Source: Edwardsiella hoshinae NBRC 105699 = ATCC 33379 (lineage in GTDB: Bacteria; Pseudomonadota; Gammaproteobacteria; Enterobacterales; Enterobacteriaceae). From it: DNA of 64,000 nt. Made by a program: the position numbers and the translations under genes. The notes beneath the pieces are model-generated. The model was not told where the DNA came from and ran no database searches. It was given only the letters and a program-made list of their open reading frames with translations. Numbering within the stretch: the stretch's first letter is position 1; each line of letters opens with the position of its first letter. Location of the stretch: NCBI RefSeq assembly GCF_000474215.1, contig NZ_BAUC01000023.1, positions 89,561 through 153,560 on the forward strand, read 5' to 3'. Below, piece after piece: positions 1 to 11,207 of this stretch.

Positions 1-594
1 TTGGGGACGGGAGTGTTGGCGCTCACCCTGACCATGATGTTGCTGTGGAGTAGCCGTGAGCTTACTCTGCGCGGACAGCGCTGGCGGGCACAGGGCATGG
101 AGCTGTGCGGTATGCTGATTCTAGCGATGCCGGGGATCGTACTGGCCACCGGTTTCTTTCTGTTGCTCAACGCCAGCGTCGGTCTACCAGACTCCCCGGC
201 CTTACTGGTGATGGTGACCAATGCGTTGATGGCTATTCCCTACGCCATGAAAGTGCTGGAGTATCCAATGCGCGATCTGGCCGAGCGCTACGATACGCTA
301 TGTCTGTCGCTGCGCATCGCCGGGCTCAACCGCCTGCGCTGGATCGAATTGCGCGCCCTACGCCGCCCGTTGGCACAGGCGCTGGCCTTCGCTTGCGTCC
401 TATCGTTAGGCGATTTTGGTGTCATCGCGCTGTTCGGCAACGAGCAATTCCGCACCTTGCCCTTTTACCTTTATCAACAGCTCGGGGCTTACCGTAGCGC
501 CGATGGAGCCGTTACCGCCCTAGTGCTGTTGTCGGTCTGTCTACTACTCTTTAGCCTGTTGGAGCGCTTGCCCGCGGGGAGAACATCGCCATGA
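1..594 (+). CDS. thiP: ThiP, thiamine/TPP ABC transporter permease, C-terminal part
   Basis: This is the 3' part of the inner-membrane permease of the ThiBPQ importer for thiamine and its phosphates. The frame is open at base 1, so the gene starts before the window; about 197 residues remain of a family length near 536. Hydrophobic membrane segments are visible, and an EAA-type loop (around residues 100-140, containing [14 protein letters not shown] and a later GDFG) that docks onto the ATPase. The stop overlaps the thiQ start as ATGA, which indicates translational coupling. Identification rests on sequence resemblance to enterobacterial ThiP and on the adjoining thiQ. Confidence 0.93.
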   Translation: MGTGVLALTLTMMLLWSSRELTLRGQRWRAQGMELCGMLILAMPGIVLATGFFLLLNASVGLPDSPALLVMVTNALMAIPYAMKVLEYPMRDLAERYDTLCLSLRIAGLNRLRWIELRALRRPLAQALAFACVLSLGDFGVIALFGNEQFRTLPFYLYQQLGAYRSADGAVTALVLLSVCLLLFSLLERLPAGRTSP

Positions 595-1295
595 TTCACC
601 TAGATGATCTGACCTACCACTATCAGCAGCAGACCTTGCGCTTTACGCTACACGCCGCCGCCGGTGAGCGTATCGCCATTCTTGGCCCTAGCGGGGCGGG
701 GAAAAGCACCCTACTGAGCCTGATCGCCGGTTTCCTGACGCCGCGTGACGGTCGCCTCTTACTCGACGGTCACGACTGCCGCCTGATCCCCCCTGCACGC
801 CGTCCGGTGTCGATGCTATTTCAAGATAATAACCTGTTCGCCCATCTAACCCTCGCCCAAAACTTGGGGCTAGGCTTGGACGCCGGTCTGCGTTTGAACG
901 CCGAGCAGCGCCGCCAGTTGGCGGCGATCGCCGAGCAAGTCGGCATCGGCGCCTACTTGACGCGTCTGCCCGGGCAACTCTCTGGCGGACAACGCCAGCG
1001 CGCCGCGCTGGCTCGTTGCCTGCTACGACATCAGCCGATCCTGCTACTGGATGAGCCCTTCTCTGCACTCGACCCCGCCCTACGCGCGGAAATGTTGCTC
1101 CTACTCGACCAGGTATGTACGCAGCAGCATCTGACGCTGTTAATGGTCTCGCATAATCTGGACGACGCACAACGCATCGCTCCGCGCGCGCTGATCATCG
1201 ATGACGGTCACATCGCCTACGACGGTAGTACCAGCGCGTTACTGGCCGGTCGCGTGCCCGCGGCACGTCTGCTGGGATGCGAGGCGCCGACGTGA
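591..1295 (+). CDS. thiQ: ThiQ, thiamine ABC transporter ATP-binding protein
   Basis: This is the cytoplasmic ATPase that drives thiamine/TPP import with ThiP and the periplasmic ThiB. The 234-residue length is close to that of E. coli ThiQ (232). Walker A is GPSGAGKST (residues 32-40), the ABC signature is LSGGQRQR, Walker B is [12 protein letters not shown] and the switch histidine lies in MVSHN. The ATG sits in the ATGA overlap with the thiP stop, so the start is secure. thiBPQ is normally under a TPP riboswitch upstream of thiB, which would lie outside this window. Confidence 0.96.
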   Translation: MIHLDDLTYHYQQQTLRFTLHAAAGERIAILGPSGAGKSTLLSLIAGFLTPRDGRLLLDGHDCRLIPPARRPVSMLFQDNNLFAHLTLAQNLGLGLDAGLRLNAEQRRQLAAIAEQVGIGAYLTRLPGQLSGGQRQRAALARCLLRHQPILLLDEPFSALDPALRAEMLLLLDQVCTQQHLTLLMVSHNLDDAQRIAPRALIIDDGHIAYDGSTSALLAGRVPAARLLGCEAPT

Positions 1296-1303
1296 CACGA
1301 CTG

Positions 1304-1323
1304 CTGTCCATGCCATTGGACAG
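1304..1323. repeat. 7-bp inverted repeat between thiQ and polB
   Basis: CTGTCCA and TGGACAG flank a 6-base loop just after the thiQ stop. The outer CTGT and ACAG resemble LexA half-sites, but they are separated by 12 bases instead of the 8 of a functional SOS box. No T-run follows, so it is not a typical intrinsic terminator either. It may form a short hairpin in a thiQ-polB transcript. Confidence 0.45.
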
Positions 1324-1389
1324 CCCACGAGAGCCCCGGCAAAATTAACGTATCGCGGCGCCAACATCGCCGCTCTGGGAGTCTGCCGT

Positions 1390-3741
1390 GTGAACAGCGC
1401 ACAACCTGGTTTTATCCTTACCCGTCATTGGCACGATACGCCACAGGGCGTCAGCATCACCCTATGGCTGGCGACGCCGGATGGGCCACGCCGCATTACA
1501 CTAGCGCCGCAATCGGCGGTCGCCTTTCTGCCCGCGGCGCAACAGGCCAAAGCCGCGCCATTACTGCGCGACCATCCTCAGTGCACGCTCCGCCCGGTCG
1601 CGCTGCGCGACTTCCATCATCAAGCGGTGCTGGCGCTCTATTGCCACAGTTATCGCCAACTCCAACAACTCGAACGCCGCCTAGCAGAACAGGACATTCA
1701 CCTATTGGAAGCCGATATTCGTCCCGCCGATCGCTATCTGATGGAGCGTTTCATCTGCGCTCCGCTATGGTTCACGCCGCCGGGGGATACGACGAACGGC
1801 GCGTCGCCCGTGCGAATCAAGCCACATCCCGACTATCGGCCAACGCTGCGCAGCGTATCGTTGGATATCGAGACCAGCCCGCAGGGCGAGCTCTATTCGA
1901 TCGGCCTGCATGGTTGCGGCCAGCGTATCGTCTATATGCTAGGGCCACCTAACGGCGATGCGACGGCTCTTGATTTTACCCTAACCTACGTCGCCAGCCG
2001 CCCCGCCCTGATCGAGGCGCTCAACCGTTGGCTGGCCGAGCACGATCCCGACGCGATCATCGGCTGGAATCTGGTACAGTTCGATCTGCGCGTCCTGCAA
2101 CGCCACGCCGAACGCTATGGCATTCCGCTCAATCTGGGCCGTGACGCCACACCGTTAACCTGGCGCGAACATGGCTTCAAGGCTGGGCATTTCTTCGCCT
2201 CAGCCCCCGGACGCCTGATCATCGACGGCATCGAAGCGCTGAAGAGCGCCTTCTGGCACTTCCCCTCCTACAGTCTCGATAGCGTGGCACAAACCCTATT
2301 GGGCGAGGGCAAGGCGCTGGATGACCCCTACCAGCGCTTGGCCGAGATCGAGCGGCGCTTCCGCCAAGATAAACCGGCACTGGCACACTACAACCTCAAG
2401 GATTGCGAGCTGGTAACGCGTATCTTCGCCCACACAGCCCTGCTTCCCTTTCTGTTGGAACGAGCCAGCGTCACGGGGCTACCGGCCGATCGTCACGGCG
2501 GCTCAGTCGCCGCCTTCTACCATCTCTATCTACCACGCATGCATCGACTGGGGTTCGTCGCGCCCTCAACGGGCGAGATCGCCCCTCAAGCCAGCCCCGG
2601 CGGCTTTGTCATGGCATCGCGGCCCGGGTTATATGACTCGGTGATCGTGTTGGATTACAAAAGCCTGTATCCGGCGATCATCCGCTCCTTCCTCATCGAT
2701 CCTGTCGGCTTGATCGCCGGTCATCAGACAGCAGACGAGGCCCACAGCGTGCCCGGTTTCCTCGGCGCCCGCTTCTCCCGCAGCCAACACGCCTTGCCGG
2801 ATATCGTACGCCGTCTCTGGCTCGGACGTGACGCGGCCAAGCGGCAGGGTAACGCACCGCTGGCTCAGGCGTTAAAGATCCTGATGAATGCCTTCTACGG
2901 AGTACTGGGAACCGAGGCCTGCCGTTTCTTCGACCCGCGTCTCGCCTCCTCGATTACCCTGCGCGGTCACGAGATCATGCGCCAAACACGACGCCTGATC
3001 GAAGAGCAAGGCTATGCGGTGATCTATGGCGACACCGACTCGACCTTCGTCTGGCTGGGACGGGCACACGACGAGGCTCAGGCCGAAACCATCGGTCGAC
3101 GGCTGTGCGCCCAGGTCAACGCCTGGTGGCAGGCACATTTACAGCAGGAGTATGGGCTAGACAGCGCGCTAGAGTTGGAGTACGAGTGCCACTATCGCCG
3201 CTTTCTGATGCCCACCCTGCGCGGCGCCGATCTCGGCAGTAAGAAACGTTACGCCGGGCTATGCGGCGAGCGGTTGGTATTCAAGGGACTGGAGACGGTA
3301 CGCAGCGACTGGACACCGTTAGCTCAGCAATTTCAGCAGGCGCTCTACCAGCGCATCTTCCTCGAACAGCCCTACCGCGACATCATCCGCACCTATAGCA
3401 CCCGTCTGCTCGCAGGCGAACTGGATGAGCAACTAATCTACCGCAAACGTCTGCGTCGCCCGCTCGCCGACTACCAGCGTCATGTGCCGCCTCACGTTCG
3501 TGCCGCCCGACTGGCCGACGACTACAACCGTCGCCTCGGGCGGCCATTACAGTATCAGCAGGGCGGCTGGATCGGCTATGTCATCACCCGCAACGGGCCG
3601 CAACCATTAGAGTGCATCGACGCGCCCATCGATTATCAGCACTACTTGGAGCGCCAACTCCAGCCGGTGGCCGATGCTATCTTGCCCTTTCTCGGTACCG
3701 ACTTCGCGACCGAGTTAACCGGTCAGTTGGGGCTGTTCTAA
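1390..3741 (+). CDS. polB: DNA polymerase II (family B)
   Basis: This is a B-family DNA polymerase with 3'-5' proofreading, used in translesion synthesis and replication restart. The GTG at 1390 gives 783 residues, exactly the E. coli length, with N-terminal similarity beginning at FILTRHW; the frame runs open further upstream into thiQ but that part has no family match. The exonuclease motif DIE is at residues 159-161, polymerase motif A LDYKSLYP contains D422, motif B contains KILMNAFYG, and motif C YGDTDST carries D548 and D550. The C-terminus ends GQLGLF as in E. coli, a beta-clamp binding motif. The gene starts 94 bases after thiQ, so read-through from thiBPQ is possible. I see no LexA box, unlike E. 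coli polB. Confidence 0.96.
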   Translation: MNSAQPGFILTRHWHDTPQGVSITLWLATPDGPRRITLAPQSAVAFLPAAQQAKAAPLLRDHPQCTLRPVALRDFHHQAVLALYCHSYRQLQQLERRLAEQDIHLLEADIRPADRYLMERFICAPLWFTPPGDTTNGASPVRIKPHPDYRPTLRSVSLDIETSPQGELYSIGLHGCGQRIVYMLGPPNGDATALDFTLTYVASRPALIEALNRWLAEHDPDAIIGWNLVQFDLRVLQRHAERYGIPLNLGRDATPLTWREHGFKAGHFFASAPGRLIIDGIEALKSAFWHFPSYSLDSVAQTLLGEGKALDDPYQRLAEIERRFRQDKPALAHYNLKDCELVTRIFAHTALLPFLLERASVTGLPADRHGGSVAAFYHLYLPRMHRLGFVAPSTGEIAPQASPGGFVMASRPGLYDSVIVLDYKSLYPAIIRSFLIDPVGLIAGHQTADEAHSVPGFLGARFSRSQHALPDIVRRLWLGRDAAKRQGNAPLAQALKILMNAFYGVLGTEACRFFDPRLASSITLRGHEIMRQTRRLIEEQGYAVIYGDTDSTFVWLGRAHDEAQAETIGRRLCAQVNAWWQAHLQQEYGLDSALELEYECHYRRFLMPTLRGADLGSKKRYAGLCGERLVFKGLETVRSDWTPLAQQFQQALYQRIFLEQPYRDIIRTYSTRLLAGELDEQLIYRKRLRRPLADYQRHVPPHVRAARLADDYNRRLGRPLQYQQGGWIGYVITRNGPQPLECIDAPIDYQHYLERQLQPVADAILPFLGTDFATELTGQLGLF

Positions 3742-4005
3742 CGCGACGGAATAATAAGAATCTTCCCACACAGGGGGTGACGAATGCGACGCCATCCATT
3801 ACCATAACGCCCTTTCCCCACGACAACGCCGACTTCACTGCCGCCAGGCCGTGATGCGGTTGGTTTATACCTAAATTATGCAGGCACCCGCCGCACGACG
3901 GGAGTCTCGGAATCTATCCCAATCGGCCTGGGCGACCAATGCGTCCATTGAGATAGCCACCCGATCATTATGTAAACCAAGAACGAAAAGTTGAGTCGAT
4001 AATCT

Positions 4006-6912
4006 ATGCCTTTTACTTTAGGTCAACGCTGGATCAGCGATACGGAAAGCGAGCTGGGATTGGGTACTGTGGTCGCATTGGATGCGCGCATGGTCACGCT
4101 ACTGTTCCCCGCGACCGGCGAAAACCGTCTGTATGCCCGCAATGACTCCCCCATCACCCGCGTGATGTTCAATCCGGGAGACACCATCACTACTCATGAA
4201 GGCTGGCAGCTGTGCATCGAAGAGGTACAGGAGCAAGACGGCCTGTTGACCTACATCGGCAAGCGTTGCGATAACGGTGACAGTCCCATTGCAGTGCGCG
4301 AAGTGTTACTTGATAGCCGCCTGACCTTCAGCAAACCGCAAGATCGTCTGTTCGCCGGGCAGATCGATCGTATGGATCGTTTTGCCTTGCGCTACCGGGC
4401 GCGGAAATACCAGAGCGAGCAATTCCGCCTGCCGACCAGTGGCTTGCGCGGCATGCGCGCCAGTCTGATCCCGCACCAGCTGCACATCGCTCGCGATGTC
4501 GGTCAACGTCATGCGCCGCGCGTCCTGCTGGCGGACGAGGTTGGCTTGGGGAAAACTATCGAAGCTGGCATGATTATCCATCAACAACTGCTTAATGGTC
4601 GTGCCGAACGGGTACTGATCGTGGTACCGGAAAGCCTGCAACATCAATGGTTGGTCGAGATGCTGCGCCGCTTTAACCTCCGCGTGGCGTTGTTCGATGA
4701 CGAACGCTACGCCGAAGCCGCCCAAGACAGCAGCAATCCGTTCGAAACCGAACAGCTGGTGATCTGCTCCCTGGACTTCGTGCGCCGCAGCAAGCAACGA
4801 CTAGAGCAACTGGCCGACGCCGGCTGGGACTTGCTGGTCGTCGACGAGGCGCATCATCTGGCCTGGAGCGAACAGGCCCCCAGCCGCGAATATCAGGTTA
4901 TCGAACAGTTAGCCGAGCAGATCCCCGGGGTACTGCTGTTGACCGCTACCCCAGAGCAGTTAGGCCAAGAGAGCCACTTCGCCCGCCTACGTCTGCTGGA
5001 TGCCAACCGTTTCCACGACTACGCTCAATTTGTCGATGAACAGCAACGCTACCGTCCTGTCGCGGATGCCGTTACGCTGCTGCTCAACGACGGCCACCTC
5101 CAGCCGGAGGCGCTGAACATGCTGAGCGAGATGGTGGCTGAGCAAGATATCGAACCGCTATTGAAGGCAGCTAACGCCGGCGGCACTGGCAGCCAGCAGG
5201 CGCGCAGCGAGCTGGTGCGCATGTTGATGGATCGCCACGGTACCAGCCGTGTGCTATTCCGTAACACCCGCCAGGGCGTCAAGGGATTCCCCCAGCGTAC
5301 CCTGCACCAAATCACCCTGCCGCTACCGGCCCAGTACCAGACGGCGATCAAGGTTTCCGGCATCATGGGGAGCAAAAAGAGCCCAGAAGCCCAGGCCAAC
5401 GACATGCTCTATCCTGAGCGGATCTACCAAGAATTTGAGGGCGAAAACGCCACCTGGTGGAACTTCGATCCGCGCGCCGAGTGGTTGCTCGACTTCCTGC
5501 TGGCCCAGCGTGACGAGAAGGTGTTGGTGATCTGTGCCCAGGCCGCCACAGCCGTCCACCTGGAGCAGTTGTTGCGTGAGCGCGAAGGCATTCGTGCCGC
5601 CGTCTTCCATGAGGGCATGTCATTGCTCGAGCGCGATCGCGCCGCTGCCTATTTCGCCTCCCAGGAAGAGGGCGCGCAGGTTCTGCTTTGCTCAGAGATC
5701 GGCTCTGAGGGGCGTAACTTCCAGTTCGCCAATCAACTGGTCATGTTCGACCTGCCGTTTAACCCGGATCTACTGGAGCAACGCATCGGTCGCCTAGACC
5801 GCATCGGCCAGGCGCGTGACATCCAAATCTATGTGCCTTGTCTGGAAAACACCGCCCAGTCGGTTTTAACACAGTGGTATCACCAGGGACTGGATGCCTT
5901 CGAGCACACCTGCCCCACCGGTCGTACCATCTACGACCGCTACTACGACACGCTGCTGGGCTACCTGGCTAAACCGGCTCAGTTGGATGGCTTCGACGAC
6001 TTCCTCAAAACCTGCCGTGCCGAACACGACGCGCTGAAGGCACAGTTGGAACAGGGACGTGACCGCCTGTTGGAGATGCATTCCAACGGCGGCGAAGCGG
6101 CGCAAGCGTTGGCCGAAGCTATCGCGGCGCAGGACAACGACGTCAACCTGGTTAACTTTGCCCTCAACCTGTTCGACATCGTTGGTATCAATCAAGAAGA
6201 CCGCAGCGACAATCTGATCGTCCTGACCCCCTCCGATCACATGCTGGTGCCTGACTTCCCCGGTCTACCGCAGGATGGATGCACCGTGACTTTCGACCGC
6301 GAACAGGCGCTGTCTCGCGAGGATGCCCAATTTCTCAGTTGGGAACACCCACTGATGCGCAACGGCCTGGATCTCATTCTCTCCGGCGATACCGGATCCA
6401 GCGCCGTCTCTCTGCTGAAAAATAAGGCGCTACCGGTCGGTACGCTGCTGCTGGAAGCGGTGTATGTGGTCGAGGCCCAGGCGCCGAAGCAGTTGCAACT
6501 GACCCGTTTCCTGCCACCGACCCCAGTGCGCATGCTGCTGGATGCCAAGGGCAATAACCTGGCTGCGCAGGTGGAGTTTGAAAGCTTCAACCGCCAGTTG
6601 AACGCCGTCAATCGCCATACCGCCAGCAAGCTGGTCAACGCGGTGCAACCTAACGTACATGCCATGTTGCAAGTGGGCGAGACACTGATCGGCGAACAGG
6701 CCCAACAGCTGATCGCCGAAGCCAAACGAGAGGCCGACGAGGCGCTGAGCGCCGAACTGACCCGCCTGGAGTCGTTGAAGGCGGTCAACCCCAACATCCG
6801 CGACGATGAGCTAGAAACGCTGGAGTTCACCCGGCGTAAGGTGTTGGAAACGTTGGATCAGGCTAGCTGGCGCCTGGACGCCTTGCGCCTCATCGTGGTG
6901 TCGCACCAGTAA
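4006..6912 (+). CDS. rapA: RapA (HepA), RNA polymerase-associated SWI2/SNF2 ATPase
   Basis: This ATP-dependent translocase binds RNA polymerase and recycles stalled post-termination complexes. At 968 residues it equals the E. coli protein. N-terminal Tudor-like region first, then Walker A GLGKT (residues 180-184), the DEAH box (280-283), the helicase C-terminal lobe with [11 protein letters not shown] and an arginine-rich motif [11 protein letters not shown], then the long RapA-specific C-terminus. The 264 bases before it carry no recognisable gene and should hold its promoter. Its stop overlaps the rluA start by one base, so the two are probably co-transcribed. Confidence 0.97.
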   Translation: MPFTLGQRWISDTESELGLGTVVALDARMVTLLFPATGENRLYARNDSPITRVMFNPGDTITTHEGWQLCIEEVQEQDGLLTYIGKRCDNGDSPIAVREVLLDSRLTFSKPQDRLFAGQIDRMDRFALRYRARKYQSEQFRLPTSGLRGMRASLIPHQLHIARDVGQRHAPRVLLADEVGLGKTIEAGMIIHQQLLNGRAERVLIVVPESLQHQWLVEMLRRFNLRVALFDDERYAEAAQDSSNPFETEQLVICSLDFVRRSKQRLEQLADAGWDLLVVDEAHHLAWSEQAPSREYQVIEQLAEQIPGVLLLTATPEQLGQESHFARLRLLDANRFHDYAQFVDEQQRYRPVADAVTLLLNDGHLQPEALNMLSEMVAEQDIEPLLKAANAGGTGSQQARSELVRMLMDRHGTSRVLFRNTRQGVKGFPQRTLHQITLPLPAQYQTAIKVSGIMGSKKSPEAQANDMLYPERIYQEFEGENATWWNFDPRAEWLLDFLLAQRDEKVLVICAQAATAVHLEQLLREREGIRAAVFHEGMSLLERDRAAAYFASQEEGAQVLLCSEIGSEGRNFQFANQLVMFDLPFNPDLLEQRIGRLDRIGQARDIQIYVPCLENTAQSVLTQWYHQGLDAFEHTCPTGRTIYDRYYDTLLGYLAKPAQLDGFDDFLKTCRAEHDALKAQLEQGRDRLLEMHSNGGEAAQALAEAIAAQDNDVNLVNFALNLFDIVGINQEDRSDNLIVLTPSDHMLVPDFPGLPQDGCTVTFDREQALSREDAQFLSWEHPLMRNGLDLILSGDTGSSAVSLLKNKALPVGTLLLEAVYVVEAQAPKQLQLTRFLPPTPVRMLLDAKGNNLAAQVEFESFNRQLNAVNRHTASKLVNAVQPNVHAMLQVGETLIGEQAQQLIAEAKREADEALSAELTRLESLKAVNPNIRDDELETLEFTRRKVLETLDQASWRLDALRLIVVSHQ

Positions 6913-7619
6913 TGGGCCGGCCTACTGCTGTGGGCGGCATGTTGCTGCCCAGCGCTACACCAGCGCTTGAACGCTATGATCCACCGCGCGAGCCCTGGCT
7001 ACACGTGCTGTACCAGGACGCGCATATCATCGTGCTAAACAAGCCCAGCGGGTTGTTGTCGGTACCCGGTCGCCTGCCCGCACACCAAGACAGCATCATG
7101 ACGCGTATTCAGGCGCAATATCCCACCGCCGAATCGGTCCACCGTTTAGATATGGCCACCAGTGGTGTGCTGGTGGTGGCACTGACCAAGGAGGCCGAAC
7201 GTGAACTCAAACGCCAATTCCGCGAACGCGAGCCGCAGAAACACTATGTCGCCCGCGTATGGGGACACCCGGCTCAGGATGAAGGTCTCATCGATCTGCC
7301 GCTGATCTGCGACTGGCCAAACCGCCCTAAGCAGAAGGTCTGCTTTGAACAGGGCAAACCGGCACAAACCGCGTATCGGGTACTGGCGCGTGACGGCGAC
7401 GGAACCGCGCGTCTCCTGCTGACCCCGATCACGGGACGTTCGCACCAATTGCGCGTTCATCTGTTAGCTATCGGCCATCCGATCCTCGGTGATGGCTTCT
7501 ATGCTCCGCCGCAGGCATTGGCGTTAGCGCCTCGCCTGCTGCTACATGCTCAAGAGCTGCGCATCGTCCATCCCGCCTTCGCCACCCCGATGCATTTCCG
7601 CTGCGAAGCGGACTTCTAG
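6912..7619 (+). CDS. rluA: RluA, dual-specificity rRNA/tRNA pseudouridine synthase
   Basis: RluA isomerises uridine 746 of 23S rRNA and uridine 32 of several tRNAs. The RluA-family catalytic motif HRLDMATSG with its aspartate is present, followed by KRQFREREP and the conserved PITGRSHQLRVH. The annotated ATG gives 235 residues against 219 in E. coli, the surplus being N-terminal. An internal ATG at 6939 (226 residues) is an equally possible start. The ATG at 6912 overlaps the rapA stop, favouring coupling. A hairpin after the gene is shared with the convergent djlA. Confidence 0.95.
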   Translation: MGRPTAVGGMLLPSATPALERYDPPREPWLHVLYQDAHIIVLNKPSGLLSVPGRLPAHQDSIMTRIQAQYPTAESVHRLDMATSGVLVVALTKEAERELKRQFREREPQKHYVARVWGHPAQDEGLIDLPLICDWPNRPKQKVCFEQGKPAQTAYRVLARDGDGTARLLLTPITGRSHQLRVHLLAIGHPILGDGFYAPPQALALAPRLLLHAQELRIVHPAFATPMHFRCEADF

Positions 7620-7636
7620 GCTGCACGACATGCTGC

Positions 7637-7664
7637 AAAAAAAATGGCCCGCTAAGGCGGGCCA
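7637..7664 (-). terminator. Intrinsic terminator of djlA
   Basis: TGGCCCGC and GCGGGCCA form an 8-bp stem with a 4-base loop. An unbroken run of eight A on the plus strand (7637-7644) becomes the U-tract for minus-strand transcripts leaving djlA. The stem may also slow transcription coming from rluA. Confidence 0.88.
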
Positions 7665-7699
7665 TCATCACACGCTCGCGGCAGCGCTAGCCCGCGCCA

Positions 7700-8539
7700 C
7701 TATTTAAATCCTTTCTCTTTTTTGATCAGATCATAGGCGGCCTGGATCTCCTGCGCCTTCTGCTTAGCCAGCTCCATCATCTCCGGCGGCAATCCCTTCG
7801 CCACCAGCTTATCGGGATGGTGCTCGCTCATCAGCTTGCGGTAGGCTCGCTTAATCGTCGTGGCGTCGGCACTGGGCGCCACCCCCAATACCTTGCAAGC
7901 ATCCTCCAGCGTAGGCCCCTGCGGCGGCGCGTAGAAGTCGCCTTGCTGCTGATAATACCCTTGTTGGCCGCCCGCTTGCTGGTAGCCGCCACCGAACTGA
8001 CGTCCCCCCTCCATCATTCCCAGGAATTGGTCGAACTGGGCGCGTGAGAAACCCAACTCCTCGGCGATCACATACAAGACGGCCCGCTCGTTCGGATGCA
8101 GTTGACCGTCGGCGAAAGCCGCCTGCAACTGGATCTCCAAAAAGATGCGAATCAAGTCGATACGGCCGAAGCAGACGCTACGCAGCTCGCGCAGGCGTTC
8201 ACGCAACGGGTAACCCGACGCCTTGCCCTCACGAAAGGCTTGCTGCGCCATCATACGGGCCTCACCATGCAGATTCAGGCGATCCATGAACATGGAGGCG
8301 ACTTGGATATCTGCTTCCGTCACCCGTCCTTTCGACTTGGTCAGATGCCCCATAACCTGAAAGGTGGTACGGAAAAACAGCTCCTGGCGCTGTTGCTGGT
8401 TGGTGAAATAGCCACGCCGTTTGATCTCGCGCGACTTATCGAACATATGGCCGACCAGAAAACCCAGTACCACGCCCCAGAAACCGATCCCGGACATCAG
8501 GCCCAGCAGCACCCCTACTAATTTACCCCAATAGCGCAT
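7700..8539 (-). CDS. djlA: DjlA, membrane-anchored DnaJ-like co-chaperone
   Basis: This type III J-domain protein sits on the inner membrane and stimulates DnaK; in E. coli it influences the Rcs envelope-stress pathway. It has 279 residues (E. coli 271). One glycine-rich transmembrane segment lies at the N-terminus (about residues 7-30), then a TerB-like acidic helical region (about 60-180), a Gln/Gly-rich linker near 185-205, and a C-terminal J domain with the HPD tripeptide in SEHHPDKL. It is divergent from lptD, as in E. coli, and ends at a strong terminator. Confidence 0.95.
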   Translation of the reverse strand: MRYWGKLVGVLLGLMSGIGFWGVVLGFLVGHMFDKSREIKRRGYFTNQQQRQELFFRTTFQVMGHLTKSKGRVTEADIQVASMFMDRLNLHGEARMMAQQAFREGKASGYPLRERLRELRSVCFGRIDLIRIFLEIQLQAAFADGQLHPNERAVLYVIAEELGFSRAQFDQFLGMMEGGRQFGGGYQQAGGQQGYYQQQGDFYAPPQGPTLEDACKVLGVAPSADATTIKRAYRKLMSEHHPDKLVAKGLPPEMMELAKQKAQEIQAAYDLIKKEKGFK

Positions 8540-8723
8540 ATCGTCCTCAATTCATCATGTCGTGGGACATAATTTGCTTTATCATACCTGTCATTTATTC
8601 GGACGCCTAATGGCAGCGGCATCGCTGTGCCCCAATTTAGCACTAGCGCCACGCTGGCGGGTAAGATAGTCTCTGACCGATTGCGGCAAGACGCCCCTGA
8701 TGACGGAATTCCTGACACCGCGT

Positions 8724-11087
8724 ATGAAAAAAAGTATACCCACGCTGATAGCCACCCTCGTCTGGTCAGCGCTCTACAGTCAGCAGGCGCTGGCTTCTCT
8801 CGCCGAGCAGTGCTTGGTCGGCGTACCCACGTATGACAAACCACTGGTTTCTGGCGATATCAACGAGTTGCCGGTGCATATCACCGCTGATAAGAGCGAG
8901 GCCAACTACCCGGATAACGCCCTGTTCCAGGGTAACGTCGACATTCAGCAGGGAAACAGTACCCTGACCGCCGATCGGGTACAGTTGGATCAGAAGGCCA
9001 TCCGTGGACAACCCGACCCGCTGCGAACCATCACCGCGACCGGTAACGTCAACTACGCGGATAACCAGATCCGCCTACAGGGTCCAAGTGCCTGGTCTAA
9101 CCTGAATAATAAAGATACCAACGTCTGGCGTGGCGATTACCAGTTCGTCGGGCGCCAAGGGCGCGGCGACGCCGATCTGATGAAGACGCGCGCCGCCAAT
9201 CGTTACACCATTCTGGAAAACGGCACCTTTACCTCTTGCTTGCCAGGCGACAATAGCTGGAGCATCGCCGGCTCCGAAATCATTCAGGATCGCCAAGAGC
9301 AGGTTGCTGAAATCTGGAACGCTCGCTTTAAAGTGGGCCCGGTACCGATATTCTATAGTCCTTATCTCCAGTTCCCGACCGGCAGCAAACGCCGCTCCGG
9401 CTTCTTGATCCCCAACGTCAACTACTCCAACGGTGATGGGTTGGAGTTCTCTTTACCCTGGTACTGGAACATTGCCCCGCAGGCTGACGCCACCATCACT
9501 CCGCACTATATGCAAAAGCGCGGGCTACAGCTGCAAAACGAATTCCGCTACCTGAGCGAATTCGGCATGGGATTGATCGAGTTCGACTGGCTGGGTAACG
9601 ATCGTCAGTTCCAGCAAGACCGTAAAGAACAGGGCATCACCGGTCAGGCCCTGGCGGATCTGCAAAACCGTGATCGCTGGCTGTTCTACTGGCGTCACAG
9701 CGGTGTGCTCAACCATTGGCGTTTCGGCGTCGACTACACCAAGGTCAGCGATCCTTACTACTTTACCGATCTCAACTCGGCCTATGGCTCCAGTACCAGC
9801 GGTTACGCCACCCAGAAATTCTCTCTGGGCTATGCGGAAACCAACTGGAACGCCACCCTATCGACCACCCAGTTCCAAGTGTTCGCCAATGCCGGGGACA
9901 TTAACGCCTACCGTACCCAGCCCCAGTTGGATCTGAACTACTACAAAAACGATCTGGGACCGTTCGATTTCACCCTGTATGGCCAGGCGGTCAAGTTCAC
10001 CAACGAAAACCCTGACATGCCGGAGGCGGATCGCTACCACGCCGAACCGACACTGTCGCTCCCGCTCGCTAACCGCTGGGCTAGCCTGAATACGGAAGTC
10101 AAACTGCTGGCGACCCACTACCAACAGGATATACCGAAACCCAAGAACTTCCCGCTGCTGAAGGACTCGATAAATCGGGTAATGCCAGAGTTTAAACTCG
10201 ACGGCAAGATGGTTTTCGAGCGTGATGCCGCACTGTTCAGCGGCTATACCCAGACGCTGGAGCCTCGCGCCCAGTATCTGTATATTCCGTATCGCAACCA
10301 GAGCGATATCTACGCTTACGATTCTACGCTGCTGCAAACCGACTATACCGGCCTGTTCCGCGATCGTAGCTACAGTGGGCTGGATCGCATCGCCTCGGCC
10401 AATCAGGTCACCACCGGTCTGACCACTCGCTTGTATGACGATCAACAGAATGAACGCTTCAACGCCTCTATCGGTCAGATCTACTATTTCTCGCCAGCAC
10501 GCACCGGCGATGAAACCACCAATATCGATCGCCATGAGAATACCGGCAGCCTGGTGTGGGCCGGCGACAGTTATCTCAAACTGACCGATAATTGGCGACT
10601 GCGGGGCGGGTTGCAGTACGATACCCGCCTAAACAGCGTGGCGCTGGGTAACGCGGTAATGGAGTACCGCAAAGATGCCGAAAGCGTGTTGCAGCTGAGC
10701 TATCGTTATGCCAGCCCAGAGTACATTACCTCCATGCTGCCGCGTTATGCCAACAACGCCATCTATAACCAAGGGATCAGCCAGGCCGGGATCATCGGTA
10801 GCCTGCCATTAGCGGAGCGTTGGGCGGCGGTTGCCGGTTACTATTATGACACCAAAGCGAAACAGTCCGCCGACGCCATCGCCGGGGTGCAGTACAACAC
10901 CTGCTGCTGGTCGCTGGGCGTCACTTATGAACGGAAGATCAACAGCTGGGACAACACGACTCAGAGCAGTAAATACGATAATCGGTTCTCGCTCCGCTTT
11001 TCCCTACGTGGCATGAACCAGAACTACAGCCTGGGTGCGGAAGAGATGCTGCGTACCGGTATCCTCCCGTATCAACGCGCCTTCTAA
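8724..11087 (+). CDS. lptD: LptD, outer-membrane LPS assembly protein
   Basis: LptD is the essential beta-barrel that, with LptE, inserts lipopolysaccharide into the outer leaflet. The ATG at 8724 opens a signal peptide [12 protein letters not shown]...QQALA; the frame extends to 8700 but without family similarity. The length is 787 residues (E. coli 784). The four disulfide cysteines are all kept: C30, C172 and the pair C727-C728. An OstA/LptA-like domain follows the signal, then the barrel rich in aromatic alternating strands. It heads the lptD-surA-pdxA-rsmA-apaG-apaH order typical of enterobacteria. Confidence 0.97.
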   Translation: MKKSIPTLIATLVWSALYSQQALASLAEQCLVGVPTYDKPLVSGDINELPVHITADKSEANYPDNALFQGNVDIQQGNSTLTADRVQLDQKAIRGQPDPLRTITATGNVNYADNQIRLQGPSAWSNLNNKDTNVWRGDYQFVGRQGRGDADLMKTRAANRYTILENGTFTSCLPGDNSWSIAGSEIIQDRQEQVAEIWNARFKVGPVPIFYSPYLQFPTGSKRRSGFLIPNVNYSNGDGLEFSLPWYWNIAPQADATITPHYMQKRGLQLQNEFRYLSEFGMGLIEFDWLGNDRQFQQDRKEQGITGQALADLQNRDRWLFYWRHSGVLNHWRFGVDYTKVSDPYYFTDLNSAYGSSTSGYATQKFSLGYAETNWNATLSTTQFQVFANAGDINAYRTQPQLDLNYYKNDLGPFDFTLYGQAVKFTNENPDMPEADRYHAEPTLSLPLANRWASLNTEVKLLATHYQQDIPKPKNFPLLKDSINRVMPEFKLDGKMVFERDAALFSGYTQTLEPRAQYLYIPYRNQSDIYAYDSTLLQTDYTGLFRDRSYSGLDRIASANQVTTGLTTRLYDDQQNERFNASIGQIYYFSPARTGDETTNIDRHENTGSLVWAGDSYLKLTDNWRLRGGLQYDTRLNSVALGNAVMEYRKDAESVLQLSYRYASPEYITSMLPRYANNAIYNQGISQAGIIGSLPLAERWAAVAGYYYDTKAKQSADAIAGVQYNTCCWSLGVTYERKINSWDNTTQSSKYDNRFSLRFSLRGMNQNYSLGAEEMLRTGILPYQRAF

Positions 11088-11107
11088 CATTTGGCGCCGC
11101 GCGTGGT

Positions 11108-11140
11108 CTAACGGTAGAAAAATGCAGATAATACCGTTAG
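11108..11140. repeat. 9-bp inverted repeat between lptD and surA
   Basis: CTAACGGTA and TACCGTTAG are separated by 15 bases in the 120-base lptD-surA spacer. No T-run follows, so it looks more like an RNA processing or stability hairpin than a terminator. Upstream promoters for surA would also have to lie in this gap. Confidence 0.5.
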
Positions 11141-11207
11141 CCATGCAGGGCTGGCAGTAAGGTAAACTTGAAACCCGCCAGAGGCGGATTACTACTATAG
11201 GATAGTT

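Noticed and set aside
1304..1323. A possible LexA operator before polB
   Set aside because: The CTGT and ACAG ends are 12 bases apart, not 8, so it does not fit the SOS box.
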